Under the pieces are notes generated by a model. The model ran no database searches and was not told the origin of the DNA. It saw nothing but the letters and a program-made list of their open reading frames with translations. Below are positions 55,024 to 62,954 of a stretch of 64,000 nt of DNA, in pieces. Source of the DNA: Aldehydirespirator sp965205155. GTDB taxonomy: Bacteria; Actinomycetota; Acidimicrobiia; Acidimicrobiales; Aldehydirespiratoraceae. The translations under genes were made by a program, and so were the position numbers. The DNA is taken from positions 1,984,001-2,048,000 of the forward strand of contig OZ242033.1 of assembly GCA_965205155.1 (NCBI GenBank), read 5' to 3'. Numbering within the stretch: the stretch's first letter is position 1; each line of letters opens with the position of its first letter.

Positions 55024-55645
55024 ACGGGTTGTACTGGCGGTCCCCGGCGTCGCCGAGCCCCGGCAGGATGAACCCGTTGGAGTCGAGGGACTCGTCCATT
55101 GCGGCCACGCAGACGGCGTCGGCCAGCCCGGAGTCGCGCACCCGCTCGACCCCCTCGGGCGCTGCGATCACGCACACCGCGGTCAGGTGGCCCACGCCCG
55201 CGGCCCGCAGCAGCTCGCAGGCATGCACAATCGATCCGCCGGTGGCCAGCATCGGGTCCAGGACCAGCGCGTCCCGCCCATCGAGCGACTCCGGCAGGGT
55301 GCTCGCATACTCCCGGGCCACCAGCGTGCTTTCGTTGCGCCTCAAGCCGACGAAGGCGACCTCCACGTCGCCGAGCAGTTCCAGCGCGGCGTCGAGCATG
55401 CCCAGTCCGGCCCGCAGCACCGGCACCACCACCGGGGCACGCTGGAGGCGGGAACCCACCGCCGGGCCCATGGGCGTGGTGACGTCGACGGGTTCGAGCG
55501 GAGCCTGCCTCATGGCCTCGTACACCAGGATCGAGCTCAGGTCGCGCAGTAGCTGCCTGAACTCATGGTTCGGGGTGGACGCGTCGCGCAGGCGGGTCAC
55601 CCGCTCGGCCACCAGGGCATTGTCGACGACGTGGATCTCGGTCAC
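55019..55645 (-). CDS. upp: Uracil phosphoribosyltransferase
   Basis: Upp makes UMP from uracil and PRPP. The 208-residue protein has the family markers VPVLRAGLGMLDAALELLG, VGLRRNESTLVAREYASTLP, the PRPP loop VLDPMLATGGSI and the uracil-site C-terminus GFILPGLGDAGDRQYNPS. GTG at 55645 overlaps the stop of the upstream M16 peptidase (GTGA). The add and upp genes in one run suggest purine/pyrimidine salvage. Confidence 0.96.
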   Translation of the reverse strand: MTEIHVVDNALVAERVTRLRDASTPNHEFRQLLRDLSSILVYEAMRQAPLEPVDVTTPMGPAVGSRLQRAPVVVPVLRAGLGMLDAALELLGDVEVAFVGLRRNESTLVAREYASTLPESLDGRDALVLDPMLATGGSIVHACELLRAAGVGHLTAVCVIAAPEGVERVRDSGLADAVCVAAMDESLDSNGFILPGLGDAGDRQYNPS

Positions 55646-58600
55646 GGCCTTCTGATTATCTCGATTCGCCCGCCCTCACCGTAGAGCGCGGCGGCCACCG
55701 ACTGCACGTCCTCGGGCGTCAGGCGGGCCAGCAACTGGGCCCGTCGCGCCTGGGTCAGCACGCTCTCATCGCCGACGAGGGGCTGGGAGAGCAGCGTGTT
55801 GAGCAGGTGGCTGTTGGTGGACTCGCGGTAGTCGGCGGCCCGGATGGCCAATGCCTGTGCGTACTCGGCGGCGGTGAGCCCGTTGGCCGCCACGTCGGCG
55901 AGTATCTTGAGGACCTCGGCGTAGACCTCGTCGTAGCGGGCCGGATCGAGGGTGAAGAACACCGCCGAATCGACGACGTGCTCGGGGACGGCGCCGGTGT
56001 CGATCCGGGCGCCCGCCGTGTAGGAGGCCCCCAGTTCCTCGCGGATCGTCAGGAAGAGACGATTGCTGAGCGCGGTCGACAGCACATCGGTGGCGACCGA
56101 ACGGAGCGGGGTCACCGCGAGGTCGGCCTCCTGGTAGATCACCAGGATGGCGCTCTCGCCCTCGGTGAGCATGATCTCGCGCTGCACCAGCTCCGACGGC
56201 ATGGGCCGGCGACGGTTGACGAAGCTGTCGGGCTCGCCCGCCGGCAGGGTGCCGATGTAGTGGCGGGCCAGGCTCTCGATGACCGAAGCGTCGATGTCCC
56301 CGACGACGGCCACCACCATGTCGTCGACCGACCCGAGACGGCTCTGGTACAGCGACAGCAGGCGCTGCGGGGTGAGCGACGCGATCTCCTCGCGGCTGGC
56401 CACGATGCGGTGCCAGGTGTCGCCGTAGCGGGCCTCCCAGTAGGCCACCGACGCCTGCAGGCGGGGATCGCTCTCGGCTCGCGCCACCCGCTCCTCGGCG
56501 GTGTTGACGGCGTCGCCGTAGGCCCGGTCGTCCACCCGCGGCGCGGTCATCAGCAGGTGCATGAGCTGGAACATGGTCTCGGCGTCCTCGGGGCTGGCCC
56601 CGGCGTTGAAGCCCTCGACCGACTCGCCGATATAGGCGTTGACCACCGCGGCCCGGTCCTCGAGGAACCGGCTCAGCTGCGACCGGGACAGGTCGCCCAG
56701 GCCGCTGCCCTGGACCGCGTCCAGCGCGATGGCCGACAGGGCCCGGTCGCCGGGCTGGAGGACCGACCAGCCTCCCAGCGACTGGGTGCGCATGTGGACC
56801 AGTCCGGCGGAGATGTCGGAGGGCGCGAAGATCACCCGCGCCCCGTTGGCGAACTCCCACTGGTAGGCGTCCGGCAGCACGTCGACGGGTCCCTCCGAGA
56901 CCGGTGCGACCGGCTCGGGCGCGGACATGAGCTCCGTGACGGCGGCCTCCTCGGGCGGTGGAGGCCCGGGCTCGGCAGCCGCCCAGGCCGCATCGAGGTC
57001 GGCCTCCGTCGGCACGCTGGAGGGGTCGGGGCCGACCGCGATGGCCAGCAGCCCGCCCCGGTTCATCTGCCAGCGGTAGTGCTCGGTGAGCTCCTCGGGC
57101 GTTATCTGCTCGAGCAGCGCCACCGTGCGCAGCACCGCCGTCGCGACGGCGCTTATGTCGGCGCCGTAGAAGAAGTGGTTCTCGTAGAGCCCCGCCCACG
57201 CTTCGTCCTGGGTGGTGGATGCCCTGTTCAGCTGCAACTCGAGGGAGACCAGCCGTTGGCTGATGGCACGCCGGAGGTCTCCGGCGGTGAAGCCGTGCTC
57301 CTGCGCGGTGAGCAGCACCGCGAGATAGTCCGTCGAGGCGGTGTCGAGGTTGTCGCCCCGCCAGTTGGTGCCGTAGTAGCGCAGACCCCGGGTGTAGGTG
57401 AAGGCGAAGAAGCTGGGAGGATCGACCTGGCTCAGCTCCCCTCGCTGGTAGGCGTCGTCGAGACGGTTCTGGATCATCACCTCGATGAGGGTCTCCATCG
57501 TTGAGAGCCGGTCCCCGCCGACGGTGCTCAGGTCGTGGGGGGCGATGGGAATGTCGAGGGAGATGTACGAGTAGGCCTGCCTCGGGTCGGTGAACACATG
57601 GGACGAGGACTCCGGGTCGGGGGTTATGTCCGCTCTGGGCGGTCGGCGGCCCTCGCCGGCCGGCAGCGGCGCGAAGTACTCCTCCACCAGCGCCTCGAGG
57701 TCCTCGACGGACATGTCGCCCACGGCCACCACCGCCAGGTTGGCGGGGACGTACCACTTGTCGTAGAAGTCGCGCAGCATCTCGGGTGTGAACGAGTTCA
57801 CGGTGCCGGCGTTGCCGATCGGGTCCCGGCCCTCGTAGGGGGTGCCCCGGGTGTAGATCCGGTCGAACCCGCGTGTGATGGTGCCGCTGAGGCTCGCCAG
57901 CGCGAGGCGCATCTCGTCGAGGACCACACCCCGCTCGGATTCGACCGCCTCGGCCTCGAACGTGGCCGAACCGGCCATCTGCGACAGGGCGTGGAACACC
58001 CGGGCCACGTCGGCGGGGTCGTCGGTGCGCACCTGGGCCTCGTAGACGGTCTCGTCGTAGCCCACATGGGCGTTCACGTCGGGCCCGAGCTCGACGCCGA
58101 TCTCCCGCAGCGCCGCATCCAGGGTATTGCCGGGATAGTCGGCGGTGCCGTTGAACAGCATGTGCTCGACGAAGTGCCCGATGCCGGCTTCGTGGTCGGC
58201 CTCGTCGACCGATCCGACGTTGACGAGCAGCCGCACGTCGAGGCTGTCGCCCGGGCTGTCGTTTTGGCGCAGGTAGTACGTGAGGCCGTTGTCGAGTTTC
58301 CCGACGGTCACGGCCGGGTCGATGGGCAGCGGGGCGGGGTCCTGGGCGGGCACCGGTTCGGCCGGGTACACCAGCCCGATCGCCCGGGCCAGGAATGTGG
58401 CCATCTCTCCGCGGGTCACATTGTCCTGCGGGCAGTAGCGGGCCGGGTCGCGGTAGCACCCGGCTGTGATCCGCGCGGCTGCGAGCCGGTCGACGTCGTG
58501 GGCGAAGACATGATCGGCGGGCACGTCCGCGAAACCGGCCCTCACACCCTCGTCCAGGTTGAAGGCTCTAGCCAGGACCGCCGCCATCCGGCCGCGGTCG

Positions 58601-59025
58601 ACGGGGTCGTCAGGGCAGAAGCTCAAGGGGTCGGTCTCGCACCCCTCGACGATTCCCAGCTCGGCGAGGCGCTCCACGTGCGGGGACCACCATGCATCCG
58701 GGTCGACATCGGCGAAACGCGACGTCTCGGCCGCGGGCGGGTCGGCGCGGTCGAGGGTCCTGGCCAGCCAGACCGCCATCTCCCAGCGGGGAAGGTCCTC
58801 GTTGGGGCAGAGTTCGTCACTGTCGGCGCAGCCGGTGCGGGAGAACATGTCCACGCCCGTATGGATCTCGAATCTCGCCAGCGCATCGATGGAAGGCTGA
58901 TGGACGCCGGCGTCCTGGCTCGGCGCCGGCGCCGTCTGGCCGGCGGCGGCGGGGGCAAGGGCGAGGACCGAGGCCGCGATGGCGAGGGCGGCCAGCACGG
59001 CGATGCGGCGGTGGGCTTGGAGCAT
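55642..59025 (-). CDS. Secreted SLH-domain protein with two M16 metallopeptidase domains
   Basis: The 1127-residue protein has a signal peptide (RRIAVLAALAIAASVLALAPAAAG), then three SLH-like repeats with conserved cysteines (for instance FADVDPDAWWSPHVERLAELGI with GCETDPLSFCP, and GCYRDPARYCPQDNVTRGEMATFLARAIG). Two M16 halves follow: the first has the inverted zinc motif HFVEH at 284-288 and the downstream Glu, the second (about residues 680-1127) lacks it, as in pitrilysin-type pairs. It is probably held on the cell surface by the SLH region and degrades peptides outside. ATG at 59025 has AGGAGACTC upstream. The longer open frame to 59130 is unlikely to be translated. Confidence 0.9.
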   Translation of the reverse strand: MLQAHRRIAVLAALAIAASVLALAPAAAGQTAPAPSQDAGVHQPSIDALARFEIHTGVDMFSRTGCADSDELCPNEDLPRWEMAVWLARTLDRADPPAAETSRFADVDPDAWWSPHVERLAELGIVEGCETDPLSFCPDDPVDRGRMAAVLARAFNLDEGVRAGFADVPADHVFAHDVDRLAAARITAGCYRDPARYCPQDNVTRGEMATFLARAIGLVYPAEPVPAQDPAPLPIDPAVTVGKLDNGLTYYLRQNDSPGDSLDVRLLVNVGSVDEADHEAGIGHFVEHMLFNGTADYPGNTLDAALREIGVELGPDVNAHVGYDETVYEAQVRTDDPADVARVFHALSQMAGSATFEAEAVESERGVVLDEMRLALASLSGTITRGFDRIYTRGTPYEGRDPIGNAGTVNSFTPEMLRDFYDKWYVPANLAVVAVGDMSVEDLEALVEEYFAPLPAGEGRRPPRADITPDPESSSHVFTDPRQAYSYISLDIPIAPHDLSTVGGDRLSTMETLIEVMIQNRLDDAYQRGELSQVDPPSFFAFTYTRGLRYYGTNWRGDNLDTASTDYLAVLLTAQEHGFTAGDLRRAISQRLVSLELQLNRASTTQDEAWAGLYENHFFYGADISAVATAVLRTVALLEQITPEELTEHYRWQMNRGGLLAIAVGPDPSSVPTEADLDAAWAAAEPGPPPPEEAAVTELMSAPEPVAPVSEGPVDVLPDAYQWEFANGARVIFAPSDISAGLVHMRTQSLGGWSVLQPGDRALSAIALDAVQGSGLGDLSRSQLSRFLEDRAAVVNAYIGESVEGFNAGASPEDAETMFQLMHLLMTAPRVDDRAYGDAVNTAEERVARAESDPRLQASVAYWEARYGDTWHRIVASREEIASLTPQRLLSLYQSRLGSVDDMVVAVVGDIDASVIESLARHYIGTLPAGEPDSFVNRRRPMPSELVQREIMLTEGESAILVIYQEADLAVTPLRSVATDVLSTALSNRLFLTIREELGASYTAGARIDTGAVPEHVVDSAVFFTLDPARYDEVYAEVLKILADVAANGLTAAEYAQALAIRAADYRESTNSHLLNTLLSQPLVGDESVLTQARRAQLLARLTPEDVQSVAAALYGEGGRIEIIRRP

Positions 59026-59089
59026 GGCTGAGTCTCCTGGGGTCCGGTGGGGGGTCGGGGCGGGGGAGGGCTTCAGGTGCGGCCTCGCG

Positions 59090-60136
59090 TCAAGCGGGGG
59101 GCTCGCTCTGGGCCGCCTCCAGCGGAGCATATCGAGGCTTGACGATGCCCTCGATTATCTGCAGCCGTTCCCGGAACGGCAGGAAGCTCGACTTCATGGC
59201 GTTGACCGTCAGCCACCGCAGGCGGGTCCAGTCGTATCCGAACGCATCGACGAGGGCGGCCATCTCCGAGGTCATCGACACGTTCGACATCAGCCGGTTG
59301 TCGGTGTTGACCGTCACCCGGAACCGCAGGTCGACCAGCGTGTCGATGGGGTGCTCCGCAACCGAGGCGAACACGCCGGTGTTGACGTTTGAGGTGGGGC
59401 ACACCTCCAGGGGGATGCGGCGGTCCCTGATGTAGTGGGCCAGCCGGCCCAACGTGCGGTCGCCGCCGTCGTCGGTGGCGATGTCCTCGATGATGCGGAT
59501 GCCGTGACCGAGGCGCTCGGCGCCGCAGAACTGCAGGGCCTTCCAGATCGAGCGGGGGCCGTAGGCCTCGCCCGCGTGGATGGTGATGTGGAAGTTCTCG
59601 CGATGGCAGTACTGGAACGCGGCCAGGTGGTCGTCGGGGGGATACCCGTCCTCGGGTCCGGCGATGTCGAAGGCCACCACACCCTGGTCCCTCCAGCGGA
59701 CCGCGGCCTCGGCCACCTCGACCGACCGGTGCAGATGGCGCATTGCGCTGCAGATCGCCCGGATGGTCAGGGCGGTTCCGGAGCTCCCCTGGGAGAATCC
59801 CTCGAGGACCGCCTCGACGGCTCCGTCGAGGGTGAGGCCCCGCTCGACGTGCAACTCGGGCGCGAACCTCACCTCGGCGTAGACGACCCCGTCGGCCGCG
59901 AGGTCCTCGGCACACTCGCGTGCCACCCGCACGACGGCGTCGGGGGTCTGCATCACCCCGACGGTGTGGGCGAACGTCTCCAGGTAGAGGGTCAGGTCCT
60001 TGCGGTTGGCGCCCCGCTGCATCCAGGAGGACAGCCCGGCCGGATCGGTGGTGGGCAGATCTGCGTAGCCGGTCTCGTCGGCCAGTTCGATGATGGTCTC
60101 CGGGCGCAGCCCGCCGTCGAGATGGTCGTGGAGCAC
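59090..60136 (-). CDS. add: Adenosine deaminase (start uncertain)
   Basis: Add converts adenosine or deoxyadenosine to inosine. The protein has the zinc-binding LHDHLDGGLRPETI start, HAGEAYGP with the catalytic Glu, GHGIRIIED, LEVCPTSNVNTG and TVNTDNRLMS, all family features. Homologues usually have about ten residues before LHDHLDG. Between an in-frame TGA at 60212 and GTG 60136 there is no ATG or GTG; only a CTG at 60205, 8 nt after a -10-like TACCCT, would supply the missing N-terminus (PARIRHAPKVV). So either GTG 60136 gives a short form or a CTG start is used. Confidence 0.9.
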   Translation of the reverse strand: MLHDHLDGGLRPETIIELADETGYADLPTTDPAGLSSWMQRGANRKDLTLYLETFAHTVGVMQTPDAVVRVARECAEDLAADGVVYAEVRFAPELHVERGLTLDGAVEAVLEGFSQGSSGTALTIRAICSAMRHLHRSVEVAEAAVRWRDQGVVAFDIAGPEDGYPPDDHLAAFQYCHRENFHITIHAGEAYGPRSIWKALQFCGAERLGHGIRIIEDIATDDGGDRTLGRLAHYIRDRRIPLEVCPTSNVNTGVFASVAEHPIDTLVDLRFRVTVNTDNRLMSNVSMTSEMAALVDAFGYDWTRLRWLTVNAMKSSFLPFRERLQIIEGIVKPRYAPLEAAQSEPPA

Positions 60137-60213
60137 AACCTTGGGGGCGTGGCGGATGCGGGCAGGGGTAGGAGGGCCGACCTCGGCAGCGTTCTCGGGA
60201 TTCAGGATGCCTC

Positions 60214-60223
60214 AGGGTAGCCT
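60214..60223. promoter_or_regulatory. Overlapping divergent -10 boxes (add / DEAD-box helicase)
   Basis: AGGGTAGCCT holds TAGCCT on the plus strand (60218-60223, 10 nt before ATG 60234) and TACCCT on the minus strand (60214-60219, 8 nt before CTG 60205). The two boxes share the TA step, as in bidirectional promoters with a symmetric -10 element. Confidence 0.45.
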
Positions 60224-60233
60224 GATGGTCCTG

Positions 60234-61463
60234 ATGACCCTTTCTGATCCACTCATGGACGATCGCCCCCTCGGAGCCGACGCGGCTGAACCTATCCCGA
60301 CCGGGTCCGGCACCTTCGCCGAACTCGGGTTGCGCGACGAGATCGTGGTGGCGTTGACGGCGCGGGGGATCACCGCTCCGTTCCCCATCCAGACGCTCAC
60401 CATTCCCGATGCGCTCGCCGGGCGCGACGTGTGCGGCAAGGCCAAGACCGGCTCGGGCAAGACCCTAGCCTTCGGCCTTCCGGTGTTGCAGCGGCTTCCC
60501 CGGTCCGAGCCCGGCTCGCCCACCGGCCTGGTGCTGGCGCCCACCCGCGAGCTGGCCAACCAGATCTGTGACGAGCTGGCTGCGCCTGCGGCCGCGGTGC
60601 GCCGGCGTGTGCTCGCCACCTACGGCGGGGCGCCCATCGACAAGCAGATCAACCGGCTGCGCGCCGGTGTCGATCTGGTGGTGGCCACGCCGGGCCGGAT
60701 GATCGACCTGATCGACCGGGGCGCGGTGAACCTGCGAGCCGTGCGCCATGTGGTGGTGGACGAGGCCGACCGGATGGCCGACATGGGATTCCTGCCCCAG
60801 GTCGAGTGGGTCCTGCGCAACGTCGAGAGCGGGCATCAGACGCTGCTGTTCTCGGCCACCCTCGACGGCGCGGTCGACTCGTTGATCAGGCGCTACCAGA
60901 GCAACCCCGCGATGCACTCGGTGGCTCCCCGCGAGATCACCGTGGCCGAGATGGTCCACCGATTCGTGGGGGTCCACAAGCTCGACAAGGTGAAGGTGGC
61001 CGCGGCCATCGCCGGCCCGGTGAGGCGCACGCTGATGTTCACCCGGACCAAGGTGGCCGCCGACCGCCTGGCCCGCGATCTGCGACGCGAGGGCGTCAAG
61101 GCCTCGCCCATACACGGCGACCTGCGCCAGACGGCCCGCGAGAAGTCCTTGAGCCAGTTCATCGCCGGCGAACTCCCAGTGCTGGTGGCGACCGATGTGG
61201 CCGCCCGGGGGATCCACGTCGACGATGTGGATGTGGTGGTGCAGTACGACCCGCCCTCGGATCACAAGACCTACGTGCACCGGTCTGGGCGCACCGCCCG
61301 GGCCGGCGAGTCCGGCGTGGTGGTGACCCTCTCGTTGTGGCACGAGGAACTAGACGTGAAGAGGCTCCAGCGGCGGCTCGAACTCGACGAGCCGATCGTT
61401 GAGATGTTCTCCAATGACGCCCGCTTGAAGAATCTGGTCCACTGGGACCGGAGCGCGCGTTGA
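60234..61463 (+). CDS. DEAD-box RNA helicase
   Basis: The 409-residue protein has the Q motif TFAELGLRDEIVVALTARGI followed by PFPIQ, Walker A KAKTGSGKT, PTRELANQI, TPGRMIDL, VDEADRMADMGF (DEAD), SATLDGAV, and in the second domain VATDVAARGIHVDDVD and HRSGRTARAG. It unwinds RNA in an ATP-dependent way, probably in ribosome assembly or RNA decay. ATG at 60234 lies 10 nt after a -10-like TAGCCT; ATG at 60225 and 60255 are alternatives. It has no long C-terminal RNA-binding extension. Confidence 0.92.
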   Translation: MTLSDPLMDDRPLGADAAEPIPTGSGTFAELGLRDEIVVALTARGITAPFPIQTLTIPDALAGRDVCGKAKTGSGKTLAFGLPVLQRLPRSEPGSPTGLVLAPTRELANQICDELAAPAAAVRRRVLATYGGAPIDKQINRLRAGVDLVVATPGRMIDLIDRGAVNLRAVRHVVVDEADRMADMGFLPQVEWVLRNVESGHQTLLFSATLDGAVDSLIRRYQSNPAMHSVAPREITVAEMVHRFVGVHKLDKVKVAAAIAGPVRRTLMFTRTKVAADRLARDLRREGVKASPIHGDLRQTAREKSLSQFIAGELPVLVATDVAARGIHVDDVDVVVQYDPPSDHKTYVHRSGRTARAGESGVVVTLSLWHEELDVKRLQRRLELDEPIVEMFSNDARLKNLVHWDRSAR

Positions 61464-61477
61464 TCCTCGCGGCGGCC

Positions 61478-61483
61478 TAGACT
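61478..61483 (+). promoter_or_regulatory. -10 box TAGACT of the metX riboswitch transcript
   Basis: TAGACT lies 17 nt before the first riboswitch stem, so transcription would start at about 61490. Confidence 0.5.
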
Positions 61484-61499
61484 GGTCGGCGACCCTTAC

Positions 61500-61627
61500 G
61501 GGTCACGTCATCAAGAGCGGTTCGGCCCCGCGGGGTCGGGCCCGGCAACCTGGGACGGACACCCAAGGTGCCATCCCGCCTCCGGGCGGGGATGCGGCGC
61601 CGGCCCGGCCGGCGCAACCAAGTGTCC
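61500..61627 (+). ncRNA. SAM-I/IV-type riboswitch upstream of metX
   Basis: The core AAGAG (61513-61517), CGGCAACC (61543-61550) and AAGGTGCCA (61565-61573) motifs match the SAM-I/SAM-IV aptamer. P1 is GGGTCAC with GTGTCCT (one mismatch), P3 is CCTGGG/CCCAAGG, P4 is CATCCCGCC/GGCGGGGATG, and an extra stem GCGCCGGCC/GGCCGGCGC lies between P4 and P1, as in SAM-IV-like forms. It lies before metX and a sulfhydrylase gene, both of which such switches commonly control. The expression platform probably hides the AGGAG ribosome-binding site; no U-tract terminator is seen. Confidence 0.85.
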
Positions 61628-61730
61628 TACGGGGAACCCCCGCAGTCACTGGCCCTTGAGTATCCGGTCCGGCCGCCGGCCGCCGGTCCAGAGGAGCGGG
61701 GGCGCTGAGCACCGGAAGCGAGGAGCAAGG

Positions 61731-62954
61731 TTGAGCGCGGGTTCCCACATCGAGCCTCCGACTCCCGCGGGCGGGCGAGCCGGCCCCGGGGGGCGCTTCC
61801 CGGCCGGGCTGCCCGTCACCGGCGCCTGGCAGCCCGGCGACCCCGCGGGCGACCGCCGGTTCCTGGCCATCGCCGACGGGCGGCCCTTCGCCCTGGAGTG
61901 GGGCGGCCACCTGACCGAGGTGCGGCTGGCCTACGAGACCTGGGGCGAGCTCGACGCGCGAGCCTCCAATGCCGTGCTCGTGTGCCACGCACTGACCGGC
62001 GACTCGCATGCCGCCGGCGAGAGCGGTCCCGCTCATCCCACCGGGGGCTGGTGGGCCGAGTTGATCGGTCCCGGCAAGGCGATCGACACCGACCGCTACT
62101 TCGTGGTGTGCAGCAACGTGCTGGGCGGCTGCCAGGGCACGACCGGTCCCGCCGACTTCGACCCCGCGGCCGGGCGGCGCTACGGGCCGCGCTTCCCGGT
62201 CGTGACGATCCGAGACATGGTGCGGGCCCAGGCTCTGCTGGCCGATCACCTTGGCATCGCGGGATGGCTCGGCGTGGTCGGCGGGTCGATGGGCGGCATG
62301 CAGGTGCTGGAGTGGGCGGCCATGTACCCCAGGAGGGTGCAGTCGATCCTGCCGCTGGCCACCTGCGCCGCGGCCAGCGCCCTGCAGGTCGCTTGGAGCA
62401 CGGTGGAGCGCCTGGCCATCGCCACCGACCCCGGCTGGTGCGACGGCGACTACTACGACAAGCCCGAGGGGCCCTGGATGGGCCTGGCGGTGGCCCGCCA
62501 GATCGCCCAGGTGACCTACCGGTCCGGTGAGTCCTTCGAGCGCCGTTTCGGGCGGCAGATGTTCGATCCCGTCGAGGCCTTCGATCTGTGGGGACGCTTC
62601 CAGATGGAGTCGTACCTGGACCACCACGGCCAGAAGCTGGTGAAGCGCTTCGACGCCAACACCTATGTGGTGCTCAACCGGTCGATGGACCTGCACGACA
62701 TCGGGCGGGGCAGGGGCGGCACCGCCGCCGCGCTCGGCCGCATCCGCGTGCCGGTTCTGACCGCGTCGGTTCGCAGCGACCGCCTGTACCCGCCCCACGA
62801 GCAGCGGGAGCTGCGCGACGGGATCCTCGCGGGCGGCGGGGACTGCCGCCTCGTGACGCTCGACAGCGACGAGGGCCACGACGGGTTCCTGCTCGAGCAC
62901 GAGCTGCTGCACGATCCGGTCAGCCGCTTCCTGGAGGAGGTTCACGGTGACTGA
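61731..62954 (+). CDS. metX: Homoserine O-acetyltransferase
   Basis: MetX acetylates homoserine with acetyl-CoA at the start of methionine synthesis. The 407-residue alpha/beta-hydrolase has VRLAYETWGELDARASNAVLVCHALTGDSHAAG, the nucleophile in GVVGGSMGGMQVLEWA, the Asp and His of VRSDRLYPPHEQ and DSDEGHDGFLLEH. TTG at 61731 has AGGAG 5 nt upstream and lies 104 nt after the SAM riboswitch. Acetyl versus succinyl use is not decided by sequence here; the name follows the family. The next gene overlaps its stop by 8 nt. Confidence 0.93.
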   Translation: MSAGSHIEPPTPAGGRAGPGGRFPAGLPVTGAWQPGDPAGDRRFLAIADGRPFALEWGGHLTEVRLAYETWGELDARASNAVLVCHALTGDSHAAGESGPAHPTGGWWAELIGPGKAIDTDRYFVVCSNVLGGCQGTTGPADFDPAAGRRYGPRFPVVTIRDMVRAQALLADHLGIAGWLGVVGGSMGGMQVLEWAAMYPRRVQSILPLATCAAASALQVAWSTVERLAIATDPGWCDGDYYDKPEGPWMGLAVARQIAQVTYRSGESFERRFGRQMFDPVEAFDLWGRFQMESYLDHHGQKLVKRFDANTYVVLNRSMDLHDIGRGRGGTAAALGRIRVPVLTASVRSDRLYPPHEQRELRDGILAGGGDCRLVTLDSDEGHDGFLLEHELLHDPVSRFLEEVHGD

